Source: Microbacteriaceae bacterium (GTDB lineage: Bacteria; Actinomycetota; Actinomycetes; Actinomycetales; Microbacteriaceae). From it: 64,000 bases of DNA. Location of the stretch: contig JAIXWK010000003.1 of assembly GCA_027491295.1 (NCBI GenBank), positions 434,001 through 498,000 on the forward strand, in the 5' to 3' direction. The notes below the pieces were generated by a model. It made no database searches and had not been told where the DNA came from. It saw nothing but the letters and a program-made list of their open reading frames with translations. Both the position numbers and the translations under genes were made by a program. Below are positions 26,064-34,238 of the stretch, one piece after another; the first letter of the stretch is position 1, and the number at the start of each line of letters is the position of its first letter.

Positions 26064-27247
26064 AGACCCAAAACCAATCCCGCTTTTTAGCAATCACCAC
26101 GATTGCCCTTTTGGCAATAAACCTAAGAACTGCCGTTAGCTCGATTAGCCCGGTTGTGAGCTATATCCAGCAGGACATCTCGCTACCAATTGTGACTATT
26201 GGGCTTTTGGGAATCGCAGCACCGCTATCTTTTGCAATTGCCAGTTCACTTAGCTATCGCCCGGCAAGACTCTTGGGAGTCGAGAAGACCCTGATGCTCA
26301 CGGTCTTGATGATCATCCTGGGGCATCTTTTGAGGGCATTCTCCTGGGATTCCACGGCCCTGTTCTTCGGATCGCTGCTGAGTCTTTTGGGTATGGGTAT
26401 TGGCAATGTGCTGCTGCCGGTGATGGTTCGCAAATACTTTCCAAACCGAGTTGGTTTGGTATCTAGTTTTTATCTAACTCTCACAGCTCTATCAGCAACC
26501 ATGGCCTCGTTTGTTGCGGTGCCAATCTCTGAGGTAGCGGGTTGGAGATTCTCACTCGGGCAGTGGGCAATTTTGGCGTTTTTGACAATTGCTCCCTTGA
26601 GTTTCCTACTTGGTAACTCAAAACCGGAGATCAAAGCAGAGAAGGTTGCGGGCGATAAAGCCATCTGGCGCTCACCCACTGCCGTTTCGATTGCCTTTAT
26701 GCAGTCTGTGACATCAATCATCGGTTACGTGTCTTTCGCGTGGCTGCCGCTAATCCTGGTGGAACACCAGGGAGTGAGCGTTATCGAAGGTGGGTTGCTA
26801 CTGAGCCTGTTTGCACTGATTGGCCTGCCTATTTCGCTGATCATGCCGATTCTCAGCACTCGTTACCCCAAGTCTCAGAGCTTGATAGTTTGGTTTTCGT
26901 TTGCCACTGGTGTCATCGGAACACTGGGCTTCCTGTTTGGAGATTCTTCGCTGACCTGGCTCTGGGTAATCGCACTCGGATTTGGGCCCTCCATGTTCCC
27001 GCTCGCTCTTACGCTTTTCAATCTTCGATCTCGCGAGCGCTCGACGGTTCTGGCAGTGAGCGCATTTGGACAGGGCGTTAGTTACACCACAGCATCCCTC
27101 GCCGTGTTTCTAGTGGGAGTGCTCAGAGAGGTCACTGGTGGCTGGGACGCGGGCCTGTGGCTATTGTTTGGATCTTGCCTTATGGCCATCCCGGTAGCCC
27201 TGCAAATCCGCAAGGGCCAGATGATTGACGATGAACTAGTGCGCTAG
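26060..27247 (+). CDS. MFS transporter, CynX/NimT-like
   Basis: 395-aa 12-helix MFS protein. The N-terminal INLRTAVSSISPVVSYIQ is characteristic of the cyanate/nitroimidazole (CynX/NimT) branch. GMGIGNVLLPVMVRKYFPNR follows at about 113-132, and a cytoplasmic loop lies near 190-203. The GTG start overlaps the hisN stop (GTGA). The true substrate is unknown. It overlaps the convergent lipoprotein gene by four bases. Confidence 0.82.
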   Translation: MKTQNQSRFLAITTIALLAINLRTAVSSISPVVSYIQQDISLPIVTIGLLGIAAPLSFAIASSLSYRPARLLGVEKTLMLTVLMIILGHLLRAFSWDSTALFFGSLLSLLGMGIGNVLLPVMVRKYFPNRVGLVSSFYLTLTALSATMASFVAVPISEVAGWRFSLGQWAILAFLTIAPLSFLLGNSKPEIKAEKVAGDKAIWRSPTAVSIAFMQSVTSIIGYVSFAWLPLILVEHQGVSVIEGGLLLSLFALIGLPISLIMPILSTRYPKSQSLIVWFSFATGVIGTLGFLFGDSSLTWLWVIALGFGPSMFPLALTLFNLRSRERSTVLAVSAFGQGVSYTTASLAVFLVGVLREVTGGWDAGLWLLFGSCLMAIPVALQIRKGQMIDDELVR

Positions 27248-27609
27248 TTTGCGAACTCAACCCCAACAGCCGAACACTTCTCACCAATCGATGCGGTTAG
27301 CTCCGCAACCTTGGCCTTGGCGGTTTCAACCGATTCGGCAGATTCCACAATTGCAACCAAATCGGCTAGGTCTTGAGATAGCCCCGAGGAGAGCACTCCC
27401 CTAACCTGCTCGCCAATAAGTGCATCGACCTGGGTAATTAGGCCGGAGTCAACTAGCCCCTCTTGGTAGGCGGCAGCGGTGGCGGTTAGGGTCGATTCCA
27501 TCGCGGTGCAGGCAGCCGCATCGGCAGCTGCGCTGACAAGGGCTTCTGGGCTGCAGGCAGTCAGGGTCAGGGTGGAAATAATGGCGGCGGAGGCGATCAG
27601 GATTCTCAT
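27244..27609 (-). CDS. Small predicted lipoprotein
   Basis: 121-aa protein with a lipoprotein signal (MRILIASAAIISTLTLTAC), lipobox LTAC with Cys19. An alanine-rich helical mature domain follows, with two further cysteines (34 and 112) that could form a disulfide. I recognise no family. It is monocistronic, divergent from cysK across 124 bp, and likely anchored on the outer face of the membrane. A possible promoter is TTTCCG-N17-TATAAG on the minus strand, but that is weak. Confidence 0.6.
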   Translation of the reverse strand: MRILIASAAIISTLTLTACSPEALVSAAADAAACTAMESTLTATAAAYQEGLVDSGLITQVDALIGEQVRGVLSSGLSQDLADLVAIVESAESVETAKAKVAELTASIGEKCSAVGVEFAN

Positions 27610-27733
27610 AGTTTCCGAACCTATTTGAGAAACCTTATAAAAATCTGAGAGCCACGCGGAAACTATCGGTAACTCAAGGAAGGTTTGCCTCCCAGCGGGG
27701 TTAAACTTCCATGGTTTGCAAGTCTGGAGAAAA

Positions 27734-28684
27734 ATGCGGGTCTATAACAACATCGCCGAGATTTTCGGTAACACACCTTTGGTAAAGCTAAATCGAGTTC
27801 TCGATGGAGCCAAGGCAAATGTCTATGCCAAGTTGGAGTTCTATAACCCTTCTTCCAGCGTGAAAGACCGGCTAGCCATTGCCATGGTGAACGCCGCCGA
27901 GGAATCTGGTGAGCTAAAGCCAGGTGGAACCATCATCGAGGCCACCAGCGGTAACACTGGTATCGGTCTTGCCATGGTTGGAGCCGCTCGCGGTTACCGC
28001 ACCATCATTGTGATGCCGGACTCGATGAGCCTAGAGCGTAAGATTTTGATCCGTGCCTACGGTGCCGAGCTAGTGCTCACGCCAGCAGCTCAAGGCATGA
28101 AGGGTTCGGTTGCCACCTCAGAAGAACTAGGTAAGCAGATTCCAGGCGCGGTTTTGGTTCGTCAGTTTGACAACCCTGCGGGCCCAAAGATTCACCGCGA
28201 GACCACAGCTGAGGAAATCTGGCGCGATCTTGACGGTCAGGTCGATGCACTTGTTGCCGGCAGCGGCACCGGTGGCACAATCACCGGGACCGGTCAGCGA
28301 CTAAGGGAGCTAAACCCAAACGTCAAGATCTTTGCGGTTCAGCCTGCATCTTCCCCACTTCTAACCGGCGGCGAAGCAGCCGGTCACCCACTTGCTGGAA
28401 TCGGCCCAAACTTCATCCCATCAATCTTGGACACCACTGTTTATGACGAGGTGCTCTCATCTTCAAACGGCGACGCGTTTGAGTACTCACGTCGAGTCTC
28501 TGCCGAGGACGGCATCCTGGCGGGTATTTCTTCAGGTGCCGCTGTCTGGGCAGCGCGCGAGGTTGCTCACCGCGAGGAGTTCGCCGGCAAGAACATCGTG
28601 GTCATCATTCCATCGTTCGGAGAGCGATACGTATCGTCAACTCTCTACCGTGACCTGCAAGAGGAATACCAAAACAAACAGTGA
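27734..28684 (+). CDS. cysK: Cysteine synthase A (O-acetylserine sulfhydrylase)
   Basis: 316-aa fold-type II PLP enzyme making cysteine from O-acetylserine and sulfide. PLP lysine is Lys44 in NPSSSVKDR, the substrate loop is TSGNTGIGLAM, and the phosphate cup is GSGTGGTITGTG. The ATG at 27734 has GGAG six bases upstream. An upstream ATG in frame lacks one. It overlaps cysE by GTGA, giving a complete two-step serine-to-cysteine operon. The C-terminus matches CysK of Gram-positives and is not a cystathionine beta-synthase. Confidence 0.96.
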   Translation: MRVYNNIAEIFGNTPLVKLNRVLDGAKANVYAKLEFYNPSSSVKDRLAIAMVNAAEESGELKPGGTIIEATSGNTGIGLAMVGAARGYRTIIVMPDSMSLERKILIRAYGAELVLTPAAQGMKGSVATSEELGKQIPGAVLVRQFDNPAGPKIHRETTAEEIWRDLDGQVDALVAGSGTGGTITGTGQRLRELNPNVKIFAVQPASSPLLTGGEAAGHPLAGIGPNFIPSILDTTVYDEVLSSSNGDAFEYSRRVSAEDGILAGISSGAAVWAAREVAHREEFAGKNIVVIIPSFGERYVSSTLYRDLQEEYQNKQ

Positions 28685-29211
28685 GAATCTTCGAGGACAT
28701 CAAGGTAGGACTTGAGCGCGATCCCGCTACCCGCAGCGCGCTCGAGCTAATTCTCACGTCTCCAGGACTTCATGCCATCTGGGCTTACCGCATCGCTCAT
28801 GGGATGTGGAAGCTAAAGCTGCGCATTCTCAGTCGCATGCTCTCGAACTGGGCAAAACTTTGGACCGCAATCGAGATTCACCCTGGCGCTACCATTGGCC
28901 GACGTTTTGTGATTGACCACGGAGTTGGCGTTGTGATTGGCGAGACTGCAGTCATTGGCGAAGATGTTCTGATGTATCACGGCGTAACCCTTGGTGGAAA
29001 GACCTTGGAGGCAGTGAAGCGTCACCCGACCATCGGCGACAGAGTGACTTTGGGTGCCGGTGCAAAACTTATCGGCAACATCACCATCGGGAATGACTGC
29101 GCTGTTGGTGCAAATGCTGTGGTCACCAAGAGCATGCCGCCTGGAACCGTTGCAGTTGGCTTCAACGCAAGGTTGCTAAATCTAACCGGTGACGAGTTCT
29201 ACGTAATTTAG
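28681..29211 (+). CDS. cysE: Serine O-acetyltransferase
   Basis: 176-aa short-form serine acetyltransferase with a left-handed beta-helix. The catalytic Asp79-His80 lie in VIDHGVGVVIGETA, and hexapeptide repeats follow through about residue 155 (TIGDRVTLGAGAKLIGN, ITIGNDCAVGANAVV). It lacks the long N-terminal domain of enterobacterial CysE, as is usual in this phylum. GTG overlaps the cysK stop. The last 30 bp overlap the gene on the opposite strand. Confidence 0.95.
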   Translation: MRIFEDIKVGLERDPATRSALELILTSPGLHAIWAYRIAHGMWKLKLRILSRMLSNWAKLWTAIEIHPGATIGRRFVIDHGVGVVIGETAVIGEDVLMYHGVTLGGKTLEAVKRHPTIGDRVTLGAGAKLIGNITIGNDCAVGANAVVTKSMPPGTVAVGFNARLLNLTGDEFYVI

Positions 29212-29595
29212 TTTTCCGCTGTTCTTGAAGTACAGGCAGGACCAGTTTTTATCAATACCAACCTGCCTAGTGCCCTGTACCCCAGCTTGCCTCATGATCT
29301 TCCAGGTCATATCTCTAGATAGATCAGTTCCGAGGTGAGGCTTCTTTGGGTAGAAGACCCAAAACGTCAGCTTGCGTTCCCAAAGCATTTTGAGATCTGC
29401 CGCAGCCTTCTCGAGCTGAGCAGAGTTCTCAACAAAGTACAAAAGAGCAGAAGACTTGCCCTCGGCAACCAGCTCGGCTGCTGCCTCCAGGGAGGCGGCC
29501 CAGGGATGAATATCTCCCAGGTCAACATCTGCAGGAAGATTCACGCACGGTACCTGTATGCCGTCAGCAAGGAACATTTTCTTCGAAAGAGTCAC
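29182..29595 (-). CDS. Hypothetical protein, DUF3052-like
   Basis: 137-aa soluble protein. The pattern LLYFVENSAQLEKAAADLKMLWERKLTFWVFYPKK, followed by MRQAGVQGTRQVGIDKNWSCLYFKN, resembles the DUF3052 layout (residues in the helix-strand 'would be treated as weak/strong' core and a closing 'WSxLxF' strand). The assignment is tentative and no function is known. The GTG start lies six bases after TACTAT, so the mRNA is probably leaderless. Its 3' end runs 30 bp into cysE on the opposite strand, one of the longest convergent overlaps here. Confidence 0.6.
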   Translation of the reverse strand: MTLSKKMFLADGIQVPCVNLPADVDLGDIHPWAASLEAAAELVAEGKSSALLYFVENSAQLEKAAADLKMLWERKLTFWVFYPKKPHLGTDLSRDMTWKIMRQAGVQGTRQVGIDKNWSCLYFKNSGKLNYVELVTG

Positions 29596-29601
29596 GGAGA
29601 A

Positions 29602-29607
29602 ATAGTA
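29602..29607 (-). promoter_or_regulatory. -10 hexamer TACTAT before the DUF3052-like gene
   Basis: TACTAT, six bases (ttctcc), GTG at 29595. This is the same hexamer and spacing as at ung. Confidence 0.6.
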
Positions 29608-29713
29608 GGCAAACTTGAGTTTGTTTACCTGCCGTTAACCAAAGAATTCACTTAGTAAAGCTTGCGGTCCAAATCTGGACATTTCTCGCTGAACTCTTTG
29701 AGTCTCAGTTCTA

Positions 29714-30799
29714 CTAGCTTCGAGGACGCAATTCCGCGACCATTGGGCAAACAAATGGGTCTACGTTGTTGCTTAGACCCACCTTGTTAAGGTGCTGCAT
29801 GATCACCTTGTAGCTGGAGAGCAAGTTCATCTCAACCAGCGTGACGTCGTTCTGACGGCAGTACTCGGCAACTATCGCGTGAGTCTTTCGCAAGAACGGT
29901 CTGGCCATCGAAGGGAACAGGTGGTGTTCAACCTGGTAGTTCAATCCACCCATCAGGTTGTCCTTCAGCCAGCTGCCCTTGATGTTGCGAGAGGTTAGCA
30001 CCTGGCGGGAGAAGAAGTCCAAGCTGGAATCTTTCTCAACCAGCGGCATGCCCTTGTGGTTGGGAGCAAAGGCTGCCCCCATAAAGAAACCAAAGCTCAT
30101 CATCATTACAAACCACATAGCCACTGCCCAAAATGGACCAAACATGATCGCCAGCACAACGTAAGGTGCAAACTGACGAATCAGCATTAGCGAGAATTCC
30201 AAAACTCGAATACCAATGGAGCGATCTTTACGACCCATTCCGGCTACCGAGTCCAATAGCAAGTCAAAACCGGTGAATAGCAAAAGCAGTGGGAACAGGT
30301 AACCCTGGCGATCTGAGAACCAGCGCTCTATGCCCTTCTTGGACATTTTTGACTCGGTTGTGAAGCTCAAAACACGAATCGCAATATCTGGATCCTCGCC
30401 AATTTGGTTTGGTCGCTGGTGGTGCTTATTGTGTTTTTTTAGCCAAAAGCCGTAAGACAAACCAGCAAAGAGATTTGCCAAAATCAAACCAGTCCAGTCG
30501 TTTAGCTTGTTGTTTCTAAAGATCTGTCGGTGGGCTGCCTCGTGTGCGATAAAGCCGTACTGAGCGCTCATTACGCCAAGCAGCGCCACGATTGCGAAAG
30601 CCAGAACCATCCACCAACCGTTGAGAGTTGCTGCCCACGCTAGAAAGCCAGCACCGGTCCACAAAGCGGATGCAATCACGCTAATGACGACTAGTCGAAT
30701 GATGTAGAAGCTTGGTTTCTTCTTGAGGTAGCCAGCGTCTCGAACCAGGTTTAGAACCTGGGAGAAATTGGAGTGAGTACCGGTAAGAGTTGCAGTCAT
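29714..30799 (-). CDS. Fatty acid desaturase (membrane di-iron)
   Basis: 361-aa acyl-lipid/acyl-CoA desaturase. The three histidine boxes are HEAAH (86-90), HNKHH (123-127) and QVEHH (289-293), with hydrophobic segments at about 38-80, 100-118, 165-182 and 205-245. The third box with Gln is typical of front-end and DesA3-like enzymes. It introduces cis double bonds into membrane lipids, probably for fluidity at low temperature. The ATG lies six bases after TAGACT (leaderless). The 118-bp gap downstream (29596-29713) holds only a short CAAACT-TG-AGTTTG inverted repeat. Confidence 0.93.
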   Translation of the reverse strand: MTATLTGTHSNFSQVLNLVRDAGYLKKKPSFYIIRLVVISVIASALWTGAGFLAWAATLNGWWMVLAFAIVALLGVMSAQYGFIAHEAAHRQIFRNNKLNDWTGLILANLFAGLSYGFWLKKHNKHHQRPNQIGEDPDIAIRVLSFTTESKMSKKGIERWFSDRQGYLFPLLLLFTGFDLLLDSVAGMGRKDRSIGIRVLEFSLMLIRQFAPYVVLAIMFGPFWAVAMWFVMMMSFGFFMGAAFAPNHKGMPLVEKDSSLDFFSRQVLTSRNIKGSWLKDNLMGGLNYQVEHHLFPSMARPFLRKTHAIVAEYCRQNDVTLVEMNLLSSYKVIMQHLNKVGLSNNVDPFVCPMVAELRPRS

Positions 30800-30805
30800 T
30801 TACAG

Positions 30806-30811
30806 AGTCTA
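30806..30811 (-). promoter_or_regulatory. -10 hexamer TAGACT, leaderless start of desaturase
   Basis: TAGACT, six bases (ctgtaa), ATG at 30799. No -35 consensus is visible upstream. Confidence 0.6.
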
Positions 30812-30849
30812 TGCGAAGGGTCTGTTACCCATACCCCGACACAGCAAAC

Positions 30850-31236
30850 TCACTGCTTATATGAATCGACTTCGATTTCGACCAGCATTTTGGGGTTGAT
30901 GAACCTAAGCCCTGCAAGGATTGTGAGCGCTGGGCGGATCTCACTAAAAAGTTCGCCGTTCGCCTTACCGGCGCTATCCATGTCAGCTTCGTTTGCAAGG
31001 TAGATTCTGACACGGATTATGTCCTGGAGCGAGTGACCAGCCTGCGCCAGAGCCTTCTCAATAATCTCGAAGGCGACCTTGGTCTGACTATAGGCATCAC
31101 CTTCGTGCTGAAGCACTCCATCAACGGTCGCGGTGGTTCCCGCAACATGAACAAACGGTCCGGTCACTGTGGCTCTGGAGTAACCAACCACCGACTCCCA
31201 AGGACCACCTGATGAAATCAATTTGTCTGCCGCCAT
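30850..31236 (-). CDS. RidA/YjgF-family protein
   Basis: 128-aa small enzyme of the RidA superfamily, which deaminates reactive enamine/imine intermediates. Family features: ISSGGPWESVVGYSRATVTGPFVHVAGTT at the start, QTKVAFEIIEKALAQAG in the middle, and the Arg in IIRVRIYLAN with the Glu near the end (VEIEVD). The ATG at 31236 has GGAG six bases upstream. A longer frame upstream is not supported. This variant (RutC/Rid6-7-like) differs from canonical RidA, so the exact substrate is open. Confidence 0.85.
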   Translation of the reverse strand: MAADKLISSGGPWESVVGYSRATVTGPFVHVAGTTATVDGVLQHEGDAYSQTKVAFEIIEKALAQAGHSLQDIIRVRIYLANEADMDSAGKANGELFSEIRPALTILAGLRFINPKMLVEIEVDSYKQ

Positions 31237-31311
31237 GTGCCGCTCCTTCAAATCTAGAATGCCAAGAATAGCGGCCAAATAGGCGGGGATTTGCCGTCCC
31301 GCTTTCAGGCT

Positions 31312-31329
31312 GGAGTCGTGGTCGACTCC
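31312..31329. terminator. Stem-loop after the secreted HExxH protein gene
   Basis: GGAGTCG, four bases, CGACTCC: a perfect 7-bp stem immediately after the stop codon of the minus-strand gene (31330). There is no T-run, so it may protect the 3' end or act as a weak terminator. Confidence 0.45.
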
Positions 31330-32508
31330 CTAGAGCTCATCTTTCATCTGGGTGAAATATGGAGTGAGCTTTTCATAGAAGCTGGTTGTGGAAAGGCCAT
31401 AAGTCTTTTGGAAATTTGCCTCCCAGTCGGAAGACGATTCAAAAGACTTGTACAGTTCAGAAAATTTGTCGTGACCATACACACTTACCAATACTTCGCT
31501 GGCATAGCTCCCCAGCAGGTAGGCAAGGGCTGTGCTCGATGAACCTCGTGCACCGACCTCAATGAGCTTCATTAGCTGCACAGTGCTCGAAGCGCTTGCT
31601 GAGCTCATTACTTCCTTGAGGTTTTTGCTTTGGAAGTTGACCGAAACCAGAGAACTAGCGTCGCTAGCAAACTGGCGGTGCATACCTTTTCGGATTGACT
31701 TAGAGATGTCCGCGGGGAAGTATCCGGTGGCCTCGCCGTAAAACTGAGCACTTCCCTCTAAGAGCCACAGTGGCATTGAGTAAATATTTAATCCGGACAA
31801 ATTTATCTGGGCAAGGTGGGTGAACTCATGACCCGCGGTGGCCTTATTCCAACCATTTCGATCCAGCATCATGCCTTGTTCAAAAATATAGGCACCGTTT
31901 CGTCCCGTGGTTGCGGTTGCGTTTCCGCAGAAGTTCAGAGTGCAGCTTGCGTTGATGCTGGACCATTCAACGGGATTGCCCGATTCGGATCGGTAGGTGG
32001 TTGCGGCCCATTCCAAATCTGGCTGAACGTACCAAATGATTGTGACGCGGTCGGTTGGACTAAAGGCAGGTCCCCAAAGGTCAATGGCTTTCTGCAGATC
32101 CAGCTTGACGGAATCCACAGTGCCCGCAGAAACGTTGGCCCCAACTAGGTACTTCACGTTTAGAGCGCTGGTTCCATTTTTCACGAGAGACTCGGCGACC
32201 GATGCTCTCGAGAAGTCGTAAACAGCTTTCGCATCAAGGCTGTCCAGGGTTGGTTTCGCAACAGGTGTTGGAGTCGGGGTCGGTGATGGGGTTGGCTTTT
32301 GTATGGTTACGGGCTTGTTCCATAATGATTTCTTACCGGTCTTGACACAGGTGTACTTCCTGGTTCCGACTACCTGAATCTTGCCAACCGGCTTACAAAC
32401 CGCCCCGGTTTTTGGAGCAGGAGCGGGTTTTGGCGCAGCTCCCGAGCTAATCGGCGCGATAGAAAATGCGAGGACCGTTGCAAGAACCAGTCCCAGAATT
32501 CTCTTCAC
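31330..32508 (-). CDS. Secreted HExxH putative metallopeptidase
   Basis: 392-aa exported protein. The GTG at 32508 follows GGGGGA and produces a classical signal peptide (MKRILGLVLATVLAFSIAPISSGA). An ATG seven codons upstream would bury it. The mature N-terminus has a small cysteine-containing module (VCKPVGKIQ ... KYTCVKTGKK...W), then a Pro/Thr linker (PTPSPTPTPTP). A C-terminal domain carries HEFTH (about 227-231) with a downstream Glu in WLLEGSAQFYGE (about 251), the gluzincin pattern of peptidase MA-like enzymes. Zinc-dependent proteolysis outside the cell is inferred. Two further cysteines occur in SCTLNFCGN. No exact family can be named. It is monocistronic. Confidence 0.75.
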   Translation of the reverse strand: MKRILGLVLATVLAFSIAPISSGAAPKPAPAPKTGAVCKPVGKIQVVGTRKYTCVKTGKKSLWNKPVTIQKPTPSPTPTPTPVAKPTLDSLDAKAVYDFSRASVAESLVKNGTSALNVKYLVGANVSAGTVDSVKLDLQKAIDLWGPAFSPTDRVTIIWYVQPDLEWAATTYRSESGNPVEWSSINASCTLNFCGNATATTGRNGAYIFEQGMMLDRNGWNKATAGHEFTHLAQINLSGLNIYSMPLWLLEGSAQFYGEATGYFPADISKSIRKGMHRQFASDASSLVSVNFQSKNLKEVMSSASASSTVQLMKLIEVGARGSSSTALAYLLGSYASEVLVSVYGHDKFSELYKSFESSSDWEANFQKTYGLSTTSFYEKLTPYFTQMKDEL

Positions 32509-32543
32509 GATGTCCCCCGATGTTGACATTCAAAATACAGGAA

Positions 32544-33617
32544 CTAGACGTTGAAGCGGAACTCCACCACGTCGCCGTCGTTCATGACGTATTCCTTGCC
32601 CTCCATGCGGACTTTGCCCGCAGCCTTGGCCTCAGCCATTGAGCCTGCTGCATCGAGATCTGCAAAGGAAACAACCTCTGCCTTGATAAAGCCGCGCTCG
32701 AAGTCGGTGTGGATTACACCGGCTGCCTGCGGAGCCTTCCAGCCCTTGCGGATGGTCCAAGCGCGGGACTCTTTAGGACCTGCGGTTAGGTAGGTCTGAA
32801 GTCCTAGGGTCTGGAATCCAACGTGAGCGAGCTGGTCTAGACCTGACTCTTCCTGACCCAGCGACTGCAATAGCTCCTGAGCCTCATCGTGGCTTAGGTC
32901 AATCAACTCAGACTCGACCTTGGCGTCTAGGAACACTGCCTGAGCCGGCGCTACCAGAGCTGCAAGCTCAGCACGCTTCTCTGGGCTGGTTAGCACAGCC
33001 TCATCAACGTTGAAAACAAACAAAATTGGCTTGGCGGTTAGCAGACCCAGGTCCTTGATTGGTCCGAGGTCCACCTTGCTCAAAGAGAGTGGAGTGCCAT
33101 CGTTTAGAACTTTTAGCGCTTCATCGATGGTTTCTAAGACCTCAGGCTCAGCCTTCTTGCCTTTAACCTCTTTTTCAACACGAGGTCTGGTCTTCTCCAG
33201 GGTCTGAAGATCAGCCAGGATCAGCTCGGTGTTGATGGTTTCGATATCGCTTTTCGCGTCAACCTTGCCGTCAACGTGAACCACGTCTGAGTCTGCGAAG
33301 CCACGGACAACCTGGGCTATGGCGTCTGCCTCACGAATATTCGCTAGGAACTGGTTGCCCAATCCTTCACCTTCGCTTGCACCTCGAACGATGCCGGCGA
33401 TGTCAACGAATGACACCGGGGCAGCCAGAATGCGCTCCGATCCAAAAATCTCAGCTAGGCGAGTGAGCCTGGCATCTGGAAGGTTCACGACACCAATATT
33501 TGGTTCGATGGTTGCGAATGGGTAGTTCGCCGCCAGAACGTTGTTCTTGGTTAGTGCGTTGAAGAGGGTCGACTTGCCAACATTTGGCAGTCCCACGATT
33601 CCGATAGTTAAGGCCAC
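32544..33617 (-). CDS. ychF: Redox-regulated ATPase YchF (Obg-like)
   Basis: 357-aa P-loop protein of the Obg family that prefers ATP. G1 is GLPNVGKST (8-16), switch-region marks are NYPFATIEPNIG, G3 is DIAGIV and G4-like is FVFNVDE. The C-terminal TGS domain ends in VEFRFNV. It binds ribosomes and is linked to stress control. The GTG start lies six bases after TAAACT, and its promoter is back to back with that of the exonuclease gene across a 30-bp gap. Confidence 0.96.
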   Translation of the reverse strand: MALTIGIVGLPNVGKSTLFNALTKNNVLAANYPFATIEPNIGVVNLPDARLTRLAEIFGSERILAAPVSFVDIAGIVRGASEGEGLGNQFLANIREADAIAQVVRGFADSDVVHVDGKVDAKSDIETINTELILADLQTLEKTRPRVEKEVKGKKAEPEVLETIDEALKVLNDGTPLSLSKVDLGPIKDLGLLTAKPILFVFNVDEAVLTSPEKRAELAALVAPAQAVFLDAKVESELIDLSHDEAQELLQSLGQEESGLDQLAHVGFQTLGLQTYLTAGPKESRAWTIRKGWKAPQAAGVIHTDFERGFIKAEVVSFADLDAAGSMAEAKAAGKVRMEGKEYVMNDGDVVEFRFNV

Positions 33618-33623
33618 CGCGAA

Positions 33624-33629
33624 AGTTTA
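33624..33629 (-). promoter_or_regulatory. -10 hexamer TAAACT, leaderless start of ychF
   Basis: TAAACT, six bases (ttcgcg), GTG at 33617. Only six bases separate it from the divergent -10 of the exonuclease gene. Confidence 0.6.
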
Positions 33630-33635
33630 TTGCTT

Positions 33636-33641
33636 CATAAT
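33636..33641 (+). promoter_or_regulatory. -10 hexamer CATAAT, leaderless start of exonuclease gene
   Basis: CATAAT, six bases (tgcctg), ATG at 33648. The -35 region would lie inside the first codons of ychF. Confidence 0.55.
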
Positions 33642-33647
33642 TGCCTG

Positions 33648-34217
33648 ATGGCCCTGGACTTTACGGCAATCGACTTTGAAACCGCTAACGGATCTCCCGC
33701 ATCCCCTTGTGCGGTGGGCTTAGTGAGGGTTCGAGACGGTGAAATCCAAGAGTCACTTTCAATGTTGTTTCAGCCACCTTTTCCAAATAATTGGTTTCAC
33801 GAGGGAAACATCCGGGTCCACGGGATTCAACCAGAAGATGTAATTGATGCTCCGAACTGGGAAAACGTTCTTCCGGATCTTTTGCTTTTCACCGAGGGAC
33901 TGCCATTTGTGGCACACAACGCATCCTTTGATATGGGAGTGCTTAGAGCATCCGCGGAGGCGGTCAGCTTTGACCTGCCGGATCTCAGCTATGCCTGCAG
34001 CTTGCTGATGGCAAGGCGAACCTATGCGCTGGAAAGCTACCGACTAAACGCCGTGGCGTATGCGATCGGTCACGAGGAATTCAAGCACCACGACGCCCTG
34101 GCGGATGCCGATGCCTGCGCAAGAATTGTTATCCACATGGCCGGTCGTCACGAGGCCGAGACTATGGATGACCTTTTGAAAGCGACCCGTCAGGTGCTAA
34201 AACCGCTAAATGTCTGA
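33648..34217 (+). CDS. DEDDh 3'-5' exonuclease (DnaQ-like)
   Basis: 189-aa exonuclease fold. Exo I is IDFETAN (8-14), Exo II FVAHNASFDMGVL, and Exo III HHDALADADACA with the catalytic His and Asp. This makes a complete DEDDh site, similar to the PolC/DnaQ epsilon domain and stand-alone DNA or RNA exonucleases. The ATG at 33648 follows CATAAT by six bases; an upstream in-frame ATG lacks support. It lies upstream of rmuC by 21 bp, but rmuC has its own -10-like hexamer. The cellular role (proofreading, repair or RNA trimming) is not decided by sequence. Confidence 0.88.
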   Translation: MALDFTAIDFETANGSPASPCAVGLVRVRDGEIQESLSMLFQPPFPNNWFHEGNIRVHGIQPEDVIDAPNWENVLPDLLLFTEGLPFVAHNASFDMGVLRASAEAVSFDLPDLSYACSLLMARRTYALESYRLNAVAYAIGHEEFKHHDALADADACARIVIHMAGRHEAETMDDLLKATRQVLKPLNV

Positions 34218-34226
34218 CGCCACTGC

Positions 34227-34232
34227 GATACT
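34227..34232 (+). promoter_or_regulatory. -10-like hexamer GATACT before rmuC
   Basis: GATACT, six bases (tcaagc), ATG at 34239, in the short gap after the exonuclease gene. The first base is not T, so this is weaker. Confidence 0.4.
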
Positions 34233-34238
34233 TCAAGC

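Noticed and set aside
29610-29623. CAAACT-TG-AGTTTG inverted repeat as a terminator of the desaturase gene
   Set aside because: It lies on the upstream side of another minus-strand gene's promoter, has a two-base loop, is AT-rich, and has no T-run in a useful position.
31283-31302. GCGGG-N10-CCCGC repeat upstream of RidA as a riboswitch
   Set aside because: Only five-base arms, with no conserved aptamer core that I recognise.
31935-32148. Small open frames inside the secreted HExxH protein gene on either strand
   Set aside because: They overlap the coding region completely and show no start signal or homology.
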